Assembly: GCA_004010275.1 (NCBI GenBank)
Contig: RBWT01000011.1
Location: forward strand, 1-64,000
Direction of reading: 5' to 3'
Source: Streptomyces huasconensis
GTDB lineage: Bacteria > Actinomycetota > Actinomycetes > Streptomycetales > Streptomycetaceae
Length of the DNA: 64,000 nucleotides
Shown: piece after piece, positions 54,328 through 63,575 of the stretch
Position numbering within the stretch: position 1 is the first letter of the stretch
Layout: the number at the start of each line of letters is the position of its first letter
Position numbers and translations under genes: made by a program
Notes under the pieces: model-generated
The model's database searches: none
Told to the model about the DNA's origin: nothing
Seen by the model: the letters and a program-made list of their open reading frames with translations, nothing else

Positions 54328-55507
54328 GTCGTCGGTCTGCGGCGTCGATCTCCGCCAGCACCTCGGCGGTGTGCTCGCCGTGCGCGGGAGCGCGCCCCGC
54401 AGCGAGTCCAGGCCCGACCCGAAGAGGACGGGGAAGCGGACCTGGGGCCGCGGGTCGCCGCCGGGCGGCCCGGGAACGGTGCCGACGAGGCCGCGGGCCA
54501 CCACATGTTCGTCGGCGAGGAACTCCTGCGCCGACTCGTGGACCGGGGCCCAGGGCACGTCGAGACCGGAGAGGGCGGCCGACCACCAGGCGAGGTCGTG
54601 CCGTGCGAACACGTCCGCGAGCAGTGCCCGGACCTTCTCCTTGGCGCGGGTGCGGTCGGCCCGCCGGTCGTACGCGTCGTCGGCGAGGGCGGGGAACCGG
54701 TCGGCGAACCGCTGCCGGAAGGCGATCCAGAACTTGTCCTCGAAGGTGGCCAGGGTGAGCCGCCGGCCGCAGGCCAGGACGAACACGTCGTTGTCGCCGG
54801 TGACCAGCGGGTTGCCACCCGGCCCCGCGCGGCCGTGCCGCGACAGGGCGAACGGCGCCGCCCAGGCGGCCGCGGCCTCGGTGCAGGAGACGTCGAGGTG
54901 CTGGCCCTCGCCCGTGGCCCGGGCCCCGAAGACCGCCACGGCCGTGGAGAGCGCCGCGTACATCCGCACCCGCCGTGTCGGCGACCCGGACACCGACCCG
55001 GTCCACCGGGCCCACCGCGCGGTGCGGCACCGCGAAGAAGCCGGACAGGGCGAGGAAGTTGAGGTCGTGGCCGGGGCGCGATGCGTACGGCCCGCTCTGG
55101 CCGAAGCCGCTGATCGAGCAGAGCACGATCCGGCGGTTGGCGGCGCGCAGCCGCGCGTAGCCGAGGCCCAGCTTCTCCAGGACGCCCGGCCGGTGGCTCT
55201 CCACGACGGCGTCGCTGCGCGCGACCAGCCGCAGCAGCGTGTCGCGGCCCTCGGGCTGCCGGAGATCGAGGACCACCGACCGCTTGTTGCGGTTGAGCGC
55301 GGCGAACGTGTCGGGGTCGACGAGTCTGCCGTAGTCGCCGCCGTCAGGGCTCTCGACCTTGATCACGTCGGCGCCGAGGTCGGCCAGCAGCAGCGTGGCG
55401 AATCCGCCGGGCAGGAGGCGGGACAGGTCCAGCACCCGCAGCCCGGCCAGGCCGGGCCACCCCGCTGCCACCGTGGGCCCGGCCGCTCCTGGCGTCGCGT
55501 CATCCAT
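54311..55507 (-). CDS. CaiB/BaiF-family CoA transferase (two frameshifts)
   Basis: About 400 residues. [58 protein letters not shown] and [13 protein letters not shown] follow the family III CoA-transferase/alpha-methylacyl-CoA racemase pattern. VADTAGG before MYAALS gives the catalytic-type Asp (GVRVADTAG). Frame changes near 54965 and 54400 separate an N-part, a middle ([20 protein letters not shown]) and a short C-terminal tail ending HEEPQ. ATG 55507 follows GGGGGGAAAG. It may transfer CoA to, or epimerise, the acid activated by the coupled synthetase. Confidence 0.83.
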   Translation of the reverse strand: MDDATPGAAGPTVAAGWPGLAGLRVLDLSRLLPGGFATLLLADLGADVIKVESPDGGDYGRLVDPDTFAALNRNKRSVVLDLRQPEGRDTLLRLVARSDAVVESHRPGVLEKLGLGYARLRAANRRIVLCSISGFGQSGPYASRPGHDLNFLALSGFFAVPHRAVGPVDRVGVRVADTAGADVRGALHGRGGLRGPGHGRGPAPRRLLHRGRGRLGGAVRPVAARPRGAGWQPAGHRRQRRVRPGLRPAAHPGHLRGQVLDRLPAAVRRPVPRPRRRRVRPAGRPHPRQGEGPGTARGRVRTARPRLVVGRPLRSRRALGPGPRVGAGVPRRRTCGGPRPRRHRSRAARRRPAAPGPLPRPLRVGPGLAAGRAPAHGEHTAEVLAEIDAADRRHEEPQ

Positions 55508-55526
55508 GGCTTTCCCCCCGTCCAGT

Positions 55527-56557
55527 TCAGTGCGGCAGCCGTGTGCCGAGGCCCAGGGCGGCCGCCCTGGCGTGCACGGCGGCGGCCACCGCGATGTCGT
55601 GCTCGCCCATGCCGAACGGGTTGATCACCACGCGGTCGCGGGTGCCCACCTGCCGTCGGTAGGCGCCCGCGAGAAGGTCGGGGAGGGCGGCGTCGACGGA
55701 CCGGCCGCCGTCGGGGGCGCGGGTGCCGGGAGCGGTGACCCGGCCTTCGCCCGCGAGCACGCCCAGGAGGCGGTGGTCGTCCTCGGCGACCAGCCGCCAG
55801 TCGTCGACGAAGAGGTGGTCGCAGCCGAGCAGCAGGCTCTCGGCCGCGTCGTCGAGGGAGACGTTGACGAAGGTGGCGCCCTCGGGCACCCAGTCGAGCT
55901 CGACGTACGGCTCGGTCGTGGTGGTCACCGCGAACGTCAACTCGGCCCGGGACACCGCCTCTTCGGGACAGTCGGCCACCGCGACCGTCACCCCCGGCCG
56001 CGCGGCGGCCCAGATGGCGGCGGCCTGCTCGGCACGGGCGCGTCCCGGTCGTACAGGACCACCTCCCGCAGCCCGGGAGCGCCGGGCGCCAACAGCCCGA
56101 GATGGACCTCGGCCTGCCGGCCGCAGCCGAGGAAGGCCACCCGGCCGATCCCCGCGAGGTCACGGACCGCGCCCACCGCGGCGAGCGACACACCGGCCGT
56201 CCGCAGGGCGCTGATCAGGGCGCCCTCCATGATGCACAGCGGCCGGGCCGTCTCGGGGTCGTCGAGCACGATCAGCCCCGCGGCCCGCGGCAGCCCGAGC
56301 GCCTGGTTGCCCAGCGAGGCGTTGATGATCTTGCAGCCGTAGCTGTCGCCCGCCCAGCCCGGCAGGATCAGGCTCCGGGCAAAGGCACCTGAGGGCGTGG
56401 TCCACCGCAGGGCGGCCTCGGGGGTCAGCCCGGCCTTGCCCGCCCGTACGGCGAGCAGCGTCTCGCGCACCAGGTCCACGACGGGCAACTCGGCGCAGAC
56501 GCGTGCCACATCGGCGCTCGCGAGGTAGGTGATCGGAGGCGGGGGATGCGCGGTCAT
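55527..56557 (-). CDS. sbnB: ornithine cyclodeaminase-family dehydrogenase, SbnB-like (one frameshift)
   Basis: About 344 residues. [59 protein letters not shown] and the Rossmann motif [17 protein letters not shown] match the ornithine-cyclodeaminase/mu-crystallin family. The frame changes near 56042; the rest ([39 protein letters not shown]) is in the next frame. Its ATG overlaps the stop of an SbnA-like gene (ATGA). The pair is the known route to L-2,3-diaminopropionate: SbnA joins O-phosphoserine and glutamate, and SbnB oxidatively releases diaminopropionate and 2-oxoglutarate. Assignment rests on the pairing; an imine reductase or a true cyclodeaminase remains possible. Confidence 0.78.
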
Positions 56558-57603
56558 GGCTTCGCCACTCCTTCGGTGACCGGGGATGTGCCGGGGTGCG
56601 CGGCCGCGTCGCGGCGGGTGTGCCCCAGGGCGTCGAGTGCGCCGCGACCTCGGCGGTGGCCCCTGCCGGGTCCCGGGCCACGACACCGGTGAGCTGCGGC
56701 GTACTTGTCGCCGCCGTCCGGGCAGACGCAGGCGGCGTCGGCCGTTGCCGGGCGCCCGGCCGCGTCCATGACGGCGGCGAGCACCGAGGCGCCCGCGCTG
56801 CCGCCGAGCGACAGGCCGGTCCGGTCCCGGATGCGCGCGCAGGCCGCGATGGCGTCCAGGTCGCGGATGCGCACCCGGCGGTCCCAGTGGTGACGCGCCA
56901 CGAACCGCGAGGCACGGCCGGAGCCGAACCCGGCGAGCTTGTCCGGGCGGTGGGCCGCCGCCCCGCCCAGCGCCGCCGACCCCACGGCGTCCACCGCGAT
57001 GATCCGGGTCGTGGGCCGGTGCGCCCGGAAGTAGTCGGCCACCCCGGCCAGCGTCCCGCCCGTGGAGACCGCCACGGCGACCGTGTCGAAGCCCGCGTCA
57101 GGGGCGGCGCCGGCCAGCTCCACGGCGGTCCCGGTGGTGTGGACGCGCGGGTTGGCGCTGCTCCCGTACTGATCGGTCCACACGGCGGTGCCGTCCCGGC
57201 GCAGGATGTCGTGGACCGCTGCCAGCCGGGCGTCGAGCGTACGTCCGGACGGCTGTTCGGGGACGGTCACCACGTCTGCCCCGTACTCCGTCATCAGCGC
57301 GACGCTCGCACGCGGGGTGCTGGGCTCGACGACGAGGGTGCACCGGTAGCCGCGGGAGGCGCACAGCCCGGCGAGCGCGATGCCGAGGTTCCCCGAGGTG
57401 GACTCCACCACCCGGTCCCCGGGACGCAGCCGGCCCGCCTCCTCCAGCGTGTCGAGCAGCGCCTCGGCGGTGCGTGCCTTGATGGAACCGTAGGGGCCGA
57501 GCGACTCCAGCTTGAGCCACAGCCGCAAGGACCGCCCGGGCAGGGGAACCCGGACGGGCAGCAGGGGAGTCGGGGCGTGGGGCACGGTCTGGTCAGCCCT
57601 CAT
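56554..57603 (-). CDS. sbnA: PLP-dependent SbnA-like synthase for 2,3-diaminopropionate
   Basis: 349 residues of the cysteine synthase/cystathionine beta-synthase fold. The PLP lysine is in YGSIKARTAEALL; the substrate loop is VESTSGNLGIALAGLC; the Sbn-type signatures are WTDQYGSSANPRVHTTGTA and VAVSTGGTLAGVADYF. It would make N-(1-amino-1-carboxyl-2-ethyl)-glutamate for the coupled SbnB-like enzyme. The last 45 residues hold two compensating shifts: a stretch after DGGDKYAA reads better in the next frame (QLTGVVARDPAGATAEVA). ATG 57603 overlaps the end of the upstream MpaB-type gene by 11 bases. Confidence 0.8.
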   Translation of the reverse strand: MRADQTVPHAPTPLLPVRVPLPGRSLRLWLKLESLGPYGSIKARTAEALLDTLEEAGRLRPGDRVVESTSGNLGIALAGLCASRGYRCTLVVEPSTPRASVALMTEYGADVVTVPEQPSGRTLDARLAAVHDILRRDGTAVWTDQYGSSANPRVHTTGTAVELAGAAPDAGFDTVAVAVSTGGTLAGVADYFRAHRPTTRIIAVDAVGSAALGGAAAHRPDKLAGFGSGRASRFVARHHWDRRVRIRDLDAIAACARIRDRTGLSLGGSAGASVLAAVMDAAGRPATADAACVCPDGGDKYAAAHRCRGPGPGRGHRRGRGALDALGHTRRDAAAHPGTSPVTEGVAKP

Positions 57604-58510
57604 GGTTCTCGGCGGAGGAGGCCGGGCCGAGAGCGAGGGGGCCCTCCTGGTGCGGCCCCCGCGCGTGCTCGGGACCGATGTCGCTGATCCGGTAGCCGCG
57701 CGGATAACCCGGGTACGTCCTCGCGGTCGGTCGCGTCATGAGCCGCGCCATCAGCGCGGGCGCCGCCCGTTCGGCCCGCGCGTGGGCGTGCAGCCCGATC
57801 CGGTGCAGGGCCCGGGCCGGGCCGGACGCCCGCCGAATGCCCAGCGCATGCCGGGCGGTGGCGTCGAGCCGGCACGGCAGCGTGGCGGCCACCAGGTCGG
57901 AGACGGGACGCGGATACCACGAGGAGTACAGCCGCATGACGGCGGCGCCGACGCGCGCGCTGCTCGGGGTCAGCCGGAAGTTCGCCCGCTCGTACTCCAC
58001 GTTGAACCGCTCGAACTCCGTGTACTCGCTGGGCAGGTCCTGGATGTTCATGCGGGCCCCGACCTCCCGGTAGAAGTAGAAGGCGGACAGCCGCTCCGTC
58101 TCGATGGTCCGGCGCCAGGCCCAGCGGTCGATCCACCGGATGGGCTCGAAGACGAACGTGGACAGGACGTACAGCATGTCGTCGTTGGAGATCGAGTAGC
58201 GGCGGTGCGCGAGGTTGATCTGGCGCAGGGCCTGCCGGCCCCGCTCCGAGGCGTAGCCGTGGTGCACGATCTCGCCGAGCAGGATGCGTGTGTCGTCGTA
58301 GCGCTTCTGCGCCCGCCGAGCGAACTCGCCCGTCCCGTCCAGGAGTTCGGAGATGCTCGGGATGCAGCAGGTCCGCCAGATGGCCACCTCCAGGCCCCGG
58401 CCGTAGTCCCAGGGGAACTCCCGGTCGCAGGAGGTGCGGTGGATCGTCTCGTGGTCCGCCTTCGGGTCGAGGGACCGCAGGTACTCAACGGTGGCATACC
58501 GGTTCCGCAT
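57593..58510 (-). CDS. MpaB/DUF2236-type oxygenase
   Basis: 305 residues, intact, from ATG 58510 preceded by GAGGAG. Helical protein with ILLGEIVHHGYASERGRQAL, INLAHRRYSISNDDMLYVLS, FEPIRWIDRWAWRR and YSSWYPRPVSDLVAATLP, the layout of the MpaB/DUF2236 family. LAHRRYSISNDDML carries a conserved His likely to bind heme in this family. It is distinct in sequence from the MpaB-type protein at 4.7 kb. It follows a terpene synthase gene by 39 bases, so an oxidative step on the terpene is a fair inference. Confidence 0.75.
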   Translation of the reverse strand: MRNRYATVEYLRSLDPKADHETIHRTSCDREFPWDYGRGLEVAIWRTCCIPSISELLDGTGEFARRAQKRYDDTRILLGEIVHHGYASERGRQALRQINLAHRRYSISNDDMLYVLSTFVFEPIRWIDRWAWRRTIETERLSAFYFYREVGARMNIQDLPSEYTEFERFNVEYERANFRLTPSSARVGAAVMRLYSSWYPRPVSDLVAATLPCRLDATARHALGIRRASGPARALHRIGLHAHARAERAAPALMARLMTRPTARTYPGYPRGYRISDIGPEHARGPHQEGPLALGPASSAENHEG

Positions 58511-58548
58511 GACGCTCCTCATCCGGATCGTGTGGTGGGGGCCGTGGA

Positions 58549-59582
58549 CTACAGCGGGGTGGCTCCGGCGGCGCTGGTCACTTCGGGGCGGGTGGGGTCG
58601 AAGCGGCGGGTCTCGTAACGCCACTGGAGCTGGCCCGTCAGCCAGCTGCGCAGGCCCGTGACGTGCCGGGCCAGCGGAGCGAGCAGCGAGGGGTCGAGGG
58701 AGTCCCGCAGCGCCGCGTCGGGGAACGTACGGCTGAGGCCGGTGAAGGTGGTGACGCGGTCCTGCACCATCTCGCCCACCGCGTCGACGGCAGCCTGCAG
58801 GCCGGTGCCGTGGGCGTGCCGGTGGACGGCCACCAGGTTGTGCGGATCGCCCAGCAGGGCTTCCTTCTCGCAGGAGAAGAGGTCGTTCGTCCACAGGTCG
58901 GCGTCGGAGAGCGACTGGTTCAACTCGGTGAACACCGGCAGGCGGTAGATCTCCGGCGGGATCTCGAAGTGGGTGGTGACCTCGATGAGGTCCAGGTACG
59001 GCATGAGGGCGCGACCGCGCATCGCGATGTACTCGGCCGGCTCCGGCGTGCGTCCCGTGAGCCGGTTCTCGGCCTCCCAGGCGCAGGTGTCGAAGAACGC
59101 GCCGATGTGCCCGGCGAACCGGGTCCGCCACGTGTCGGAGACATACGGACGGGTGCGGCGCCACAGGTCGGCGAAGGCGGGACGGAAGGCCGTGATCACC
59201 GAGTGCTCCGCGGGGTGTCCTGCCGTGCCGGGCGAGGCGTCGGTGACGGACCCGTCCGGGGTGAGCCAGCCGAGCACTCGCGGCACACCGCGCGCAGCCG
59301 CTCGGGGTCCTTGCCGAGGTCCGTCTCGTCGAACTGGTCGTCCAGCACCAGCATGCAGCTGATCCAGTCGGTGACCAGGGCCAGTTCGGTGTGGCCCGCG
59401 TGCGGATAGGCGCGCGCCATCAGGGTGCCGAGCAGCGACCGCTCGTGATGCCGGCGGGCCACCTCGTCGGGCACGAGGCCGAACCGCCGGACGAACGCCC
59501 GGGTGCTCACCTCCACCTGGTCCCGGAAAGGGCTGATCTCCGTGGCGAAGTCCACCCGGATCTGGGGCATTCGGAGGGTCAC
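58549..59582 (-). CDS. class I terpene synthase (one frameshift)
   Basis: About 344 residues, the size of bacterial sesquiterpene cyclases. The aspartate-rich motif is LVLDDQFDETDL (DDxxDE), the NSE triad is NDLFSCEKEALLG (NDxxSxxxE), and a C-terminal WRYETRRF resembles the RY motif. The frame changes near 59285, after RLRAVCREC. GTG 59582 lies five bases after GGAG and is the better start; ATG 59570 is an alternative. The enzyme would ionise farnesyl (or geranylgeranyl) diphosphate and cyclise it. It is followed by an MpaB-type gene and divergent from the thioesterase operon. Confidence 0.88.
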
Positions 59583-59800
59583 GATGACTCCGGCGTCGAA
59601 GGAGCGGACAGAGAGGGGAGCGGCGGAACGGGCAGGCACGGGCGGCACCGCGGAGAAGCAATTCCGAAAAGGTGAACCGGCCCGCATCCACGGATGCGCC
59701 ACCCACCCCCGCAATCGGAATTCCGGCGAGAGATTCCATGCGGGGCGATGACAGCCTACGGGAGCACTGTGCCCGGAACTGGAAGCAATCTGTACGGCCA

Positions 59801-59851
59801 ACTGCCCCTGTCACAAAGGGCAGTGACGCTGCTCGAAGAACAGGCTAGGGT
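59801..59851 (+). promoter_or_regulatory. promoter with overlapping operator for thioesterase-ACP operon
   Basis: The 320-base gap 59583-59903 holds GTGACG (59823-59828), a 17-base spacer and TAGGGT (59846-59851), a good housekeeping-type promoter for the rightward operon. A perfect inverted repeat ACTGCCC-N10-GGGCAGT (59801-59824) runs up to and onto the -35 box. This is an operator position suited to an activator or repressor. I see nothing else convincing in the rest of the gap. Confidence 0.55.
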
Positions 59852-59903
59852 GCCGATTCGGAAGTGAACGACGGTTGTTTGCCGCCCGATGGAGAGGCGA
59901 CCA

Positions 59904-60683
59904 GTGTCCTCATCCGCAATTCCCGCTCAGCGTTCCGAAAGCGCCTGGCTCAAGCGGTTCGAGCCGGTACCGGCGCCCCGGGTCCGACTCGTCTGCCTGC
60001 CGCACGCGGGGGGCACGGCGGGCGCCTACCACGCCTGGACCGGGGACCTGCCCGCCGACGTGGAGCTGGTCGCCGTGCAGTACCCGGGCCGCCAGGAGCG
60101 GTTCGGCGAACCGTGCGTGACGGAGATGGGCACGCTGGCCGACCACATCACGCGGGCACTGCTGCCCCTCGCCGACCGGCCGCTGGCGCTGTTCGGGCAC
60201 AGCATGGGCGCGAGCGTGGCCTACGAGGTCGCACTGCGCCTGACTTGCCGTCACCAGGTGCGCCCGACGGCGCTGTTCGTGTCCGGACAGGCCTCACCGC
60301 TGCGCCGGAGCGAGGGCCAGGACCTGCATCTGCGGGACGACGAGGGCCTGCTGGCGGGGCTGCGCGCCCTCGGAGGCGTGGAGGAGGAGGTGTTCGCCGA
60401 CCCGGACCTGCGGCAGCTCGTGATCCCCTCACTGCGGTCCGACATGCGGCTCATCCGGAACTACCGGCGCACCCAGGCGCACCGGGTGGACATTCCGGTG
60501 ACGGCGTACGTGGGCGATGCCGATCCGGAGGTCTCCCTCGGCGACATCCAGGCATGGCGTGACCTCACCACGGCGGAATTCACGGCGCGCTCACTTCCCG
60601 GCGGTCATTTCTATCTGCAGGATCGGCAGGCGGAACTCGTCGCCGATATCGCTGCACGGCTGACTTCGGTCCGCGCCCGGTAG
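59904..60683 (+). CDS. type II thioesterase
   Basis: 259 residues, intact. LVCLPHAGGTAGAYHAW, VQYPGRQERF, nucleophile LFGHSMGAS, aspartate in YVGDADPE and histidine in LPGGHFYL make a full triad, unlike the thioesterase at 16.8 kb. GTG 59904 is preceded by GGAGAGG; an in-frame ATG at 59889 overlaps that site, so GTG is preferred. It heads a tight operon with a carrier protein, a TrpB-like enzyme, an acyl-CoA dehydrogenase and an adenylating enzyme. Its likely job is to unload or proofread that carrier protein or those of the NRPS. Confidence 0.92.
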   Translation: MSSSAIPAQRSESAWLKRFEPVPAPRVRLVCLPHAGGTAGAYHAWTGDLPADVELVAVQYPGRQERFGEPCVTEMGTLADHITRALLPLADRPLALFGHSMGASVAYEVALRLTCRHQVRPTALFVSGQASPLRRSEGQDLHLRDDEGLLAGLRALGGVEEEVFADPDLRQLVIPSLRSDMRLIRNYRRTQAHRVDIPVTAYVGDADPEVSLGDIQAWRDLTTAEFTARSLPGGHFYLQDRQAELVADIAARLTSVRAR

Positions 60684-60700
60684 TGCGAAGGGAACCCACG

Positions 60701-60988
60701 ATGGAAAGCAATGACCACGAATTGGCGGGCGTCGTACGGAAGCTCATGGTGGACGTGCTCGATCTTCGGCTGAGTCCGGAGGAGATCAAGGACGGAATGT
60801 CGCTCTACTCCCCGACCATTCAGCTCGATTCCCTGAATCTGTTGCAACTGCTGCTGGCGGTCGAGGACGAGTTCGGCGGCCAGATCGACGACGAGGACGT
60901 CATGGAAGCGGATCTGGAGACCGTCGGCGATCTCATCGGCCTGGTGTCCCGACAGATGCGGGAGAACCGTTCGGAGGCCGGCGCGTGA
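60701..60988 (+). CDS. free-standing acyl/peptidyl carrier protein
   Basis: 95 residues. The phosphopantetheine site is IQLDSLNLLQLLLAVEDEF, with Ser in DSL. Acidic helices surround it (QIDDEDVMEADLETV). ATG 60701 follows AAGGGAA. It ends in GTGA overlapping the TrpB-like gene. With an adenylating enzyme and a dehydrogenase in the same operon, it probably carries an amino acid that is oxidised while tethered. Confidence 0.9.
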   Translation: MESNDHELAGVVRKLMVDVLDLRLSPEEIKDGMSLYSPTIQLDSLNLLQLLLAVEDEFGGQIDDEDVMEADLETVGDLIGLVSRQMRENRSEAGA

Positions 60989-62376
60989 CAGCGGACCGCA
61001 ACCAGTACCTGCTGGACGAGAGCGACGTACCCACCCACTGGTACAACATCCTGGCCGACCTCGACGTCCCGACCGAGGGTGTGCGCAAGGCGCGTCCCGC
61101 CCCGAACGCACCCACGGCCGCCGCCGACCGGCAGGCGCCGAACCTGCCCCTGTCCATGTACCGGGACAGCGTCGGGGGCAGGCGGCACGTCGAGATCCCC
61201 GACGAGGTGCGCCGGCAGTACCAGCGCTGGCGCCCGACCCCGCTGGTGCGCGCCCACGCGCTGGAGCGGGCCCTGGACACCCCCGCGCACATCTACTACA
61301 AGTACGAGGGCGCCAACGCGGCGGGCAGCCACAAGCTCAACTCCGCGCTTGCGCAGGCGTATTACTACAAGAAGGCGGGCGTACAGGAACTGACCACGGG
61401 CACCGGGGCCGGGCAGTGGGGCACCGCCCTGTCGATGGCCTGCCAGGCGATCGGCCTCGGCTGCACGGTCTTCATGGTCCGGTGCAGCTTCGAGCAGAAG
61501 CCGTACCGCCGCGTGCTCATGGAACTCAACGGAGCCCGGGTGATCCCGAGCCCGAGCGGCACCACCGAGGCGGGCCGCGCCCTCCTCGCCGCCTCCCCCG
61601 ACAGCGAGGGGAGCCTCGCCATCGCCAACGCCGAGGCGATCGAGCACGCCCGGTCCGTGCCGGGCGGACGCTTCGCCGTCGGCAGCGGCGAGAACCACGT
61701 ACTGCTCCACCAGACCGTCATCGGCGAAGAGGCGCTGCGCCAGATGGAGATGGCGGGGGAGTTCCCCGACGTGGTCATCGCCTCGATGGGCGCGGGCAGC
61801 AACTTCGCCGGACTGGCCTTCCCCTTCTACCGGGAGAAACTGCGCACCGGGGCGGCCACCCGGCTGGTCGCCGTGGAGCCGGAGGCCTGCCCGAAGATGA
61901 CCCGAGGGCGCTACGCCTGGGACTACAACGACTACTCCGGCACCACACCGATGACGAAGATGTACACCCTGGGGCACACGTATGTCGCCCCCGGGGTGCA
62001 CGCCGGCGGGCTGCGCTACCACGGGGCCGCGCCCCTGGTCAGCCTCCTGCACCGGCACGGGCGCATGGAGGCCGTGGCCGTCGGGCAGAACGCCGCGTTC
62101 GCGGCGGGCGCCCTCTTCGCCCGCACCGAGAACCTCGTGCCCGCCCCCGAGTCCGCGCACGCCGTCCGCGGCGTGATCGACGAGGCGCTGCGGGCCCGCG
62201 AGGAGCGCCGCTCCACCGTCATCCTGTGCAACATCAGCGGCCACGGCATGCTCGACCTGTCCGCCTACGACCAGTACCTCGCCGGCACGCTCAAGGACCA
62301 CACCGCCACCGACGAGCAGATCGCCGCCTCGCTGGCAGCCCTCCCGGACACCGAGCCCGCCGGCGCGGCCTCATGA
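60985..62376 (+). CDS. TrpB-like PLP-dependent enzyme (TrpB2 type)
   Basis: 463 residues, intact. PLP lysine in NAAGSHKLNSALAQAYYYKK, TTGTGAGQWGTALSMACQ, phosphate-loop region SMGAGSNFAGL and a C-terminal ILCNISGHGMLDLSAYDQYL. The long N-terminal arm (HWYNILADLDVP) and overall pattern match the TrpB2/TrpB-like group rather than the anabolic TrpB1. No trpA, indole or tryptophan genes are nearby, so it is probably a beta-substitution enzyme making or modifying a non-standard amino acid for the adjoining carrier protein. It is coupled by GTGA to the carrier gene and by ATGA to the dehydrogenase. Confidence 0.9.
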   Translation: MTADRNQYLLDESDVPTHWYNILADLDVPTEGVRKARPAPNAPTAAADRQAPNLPLSMYRDSVGGRRHVEIPDEVRRQYQRWRPTPLVRAHALERALDTPAHIYYKYEGANAAGSHKLNSALAQAYYYKKAGVQELTTGTGAGQWGTALSMACQAIGLGCTVFMVRCSFEQKPYRRVLMELNGARVIPSPSGTTEAGRALLAASPDSEGSLAIANAEAIEHARSVPGGRFAVGSGENHVLLHQTVIGEEALRQMEMAGEFPDVVIASMGAGSNFAGLAFPFYREKLRTGAATRLVAVEPEACPKMTRGRYAWDYNDYSGTTPMTKMYTLGHTYVAPGVHAGGLRYHGAAPLVSLLHRHGRMEAVAVGQNAAFAAGALFARTENLVPAPESAHAVRGVIDEALRAREERRSTVILCNISGHGMLDLSAYDQYLAGTLKDHTATDEQIAASLAALPDTEPAGAAS

Positions 62377-63575
62377 ACCTCAGCCCCACCGAGGAGCAAC
62401 TCGCTCTCGCCGGGCGGCTGCGCGACCTGGGCGCCGCACGGCTGGGCGCGGACGTCGAGGCACGGGAGCGCAGCCACCGCCTCCAGCCGGGCGACTGGGA
62501 GCGGTGCGCGCGGGCCGGCATCCTCGCCCTGCCCCTGCCGACGGCGTACGGCGGGCTCGGCCTCGACCCGCTGAGCTGCGCCGTCGCCATGGAGGGCCTC
62601 GGCCACGGCTGCCGGGACAACGGCCTGCTGCTCTCCCTCGGCGCGCACATCTGGGCGGTCGAGATCCCGGTCCTGGAGTTCGGCACCGAGGAACAGAAGG
62701 AGCGCTACCTGCCCGCACTGTGCGACGGCCGGATGGTCGGCGCCCACGCGCTCACCGAGCAGGAGGCCGGCTCCGACGCCATGGCGCTCACGGCCCGGGC
62801 CCGCCGCGACGGGGACGGCTATGTGCTCGACGGCACCAAGCGGTTCGTCACCAACGCGCCGATCGCCGACGTCACCCTCGTCTACGCCACCGTCAACCCG
62901 GCTCTCGGGTTCACCGGCGTGACCGCGTTCCTCGTCGACCGGGACACCGAGGGGCTGACCGTGGAGAGCCGGTTCGAGAAGACGGGGATGCGCACCTCGC
63001 CGTGGGGAGAAATCACCCTCCGCGACTGCCGTGTCCCGGCGGGCGCCCGGCTCGGCGCCGAGAAGCAGGGCTCGCGCATCCTCGCCCGGGCGATGGCCTG
63101 GGAGCGCTCGCTCCTCCTGGCCCCGCTGCTCGGCACGATGCGGCGCCAGATCGAGCAGTGCGTGCAGTACGCCAGGAGCCGCAGCCAGTTCGGCAAGAAC
63201 ATCGGCCGCTTCGAGGCGGTCGCGCACCGGATCGTCGACATGCAGCTCAGGCTGGACGCGGCACGGCTGCTGACCCACCAGGCGGCCTGGCAGCTGGGCG
63301 GCGCGGACGCGTCGTACGCCCCCGAGGCGGCGAAACTCACCACCAGCGAAGCGGCCGTGGCCACCTTCCTCGACGCCATGCAGGTGTACGGCGGGCTCGG
63401 CTACACCACCGGCACGGACATCGAGCGCAATCTCCGTGACGCCCTGGGCACCCGCATCTCCTCGGGCACCTCCGACCTCCAACGGGTGCTGATGGCCGAG
63501 AAGATGGGCATCACGGCCAGGGCACGCCGCACGCAGCCGCCGCGGCGGCCGGGCGCCACGGGGGGCCGGGGGTGA
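62373..63575 (+). CDS. acyl-CoA dehydrogenase-like flavoenzyme (carrier-bound substrate)
   Basis: 400 residues, intact, ATG overlapping the TrpB-like stop. GAHALTEQEAGSDAMALTA (FAD-binding), RFEKTGMRTSPWGEITLRDC, YARSRSQFGKNIGRFEAVAH and VYGGLGYTTGTDIERNLRDA are typical. The usual catalytic Glu of the YEGT loop is absent (ISSGTSDLQ). A glutamate is present in MAWERSLLL, where isovaleryl-CoA-type enzymes keep theirs. Together with the carrier protein and adenylating enzyme it resembles trios that oxidise tethered amino acids such as proline to pyrrole, or install alpha,beta unsaturation. Confidence 0.88.
   Translation: MNLSPTEEQLALAGRLRDLGAARLGADVEARERSHRLQPGDWERCARAGILALPLPTAYGGLGLDPLSCAVAMEGLGHGCRDNGLLLSLGAHIWAVEIPVLEFGTEEQKERYLPALCDGRMVGAHALTEQEAGSDAMALTARARRDGDGYVLDGTKRFVTNAPIADVTLVYATVNPALGFTGVTAFLVDRDTEGLTVESRFEKTGMRTSPWGEITLRDCRVPAGARLGAEKQGSRILARAMAWERSLLLAPLLGTMRRQIEQCVQYARSRSQFGKNIGRFEAVAHRIVDMQLRLDAARLLTHQAAWQLGGADASYAPEAAKLTTSEAAVATFLDAMQVYGGLGYTTGTDIERNLRDALGTRISSGTSDLQRVLMAEKMGITARARRTQPPRRPGATGGRG

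Noticed and set aside
60985..62376. Part of a tryptophan biosynthesis operon
   Set aside because: No trpA, trpC or related genes nearby; it is translationally coupled to a carrier protein and a dehydrogenase.
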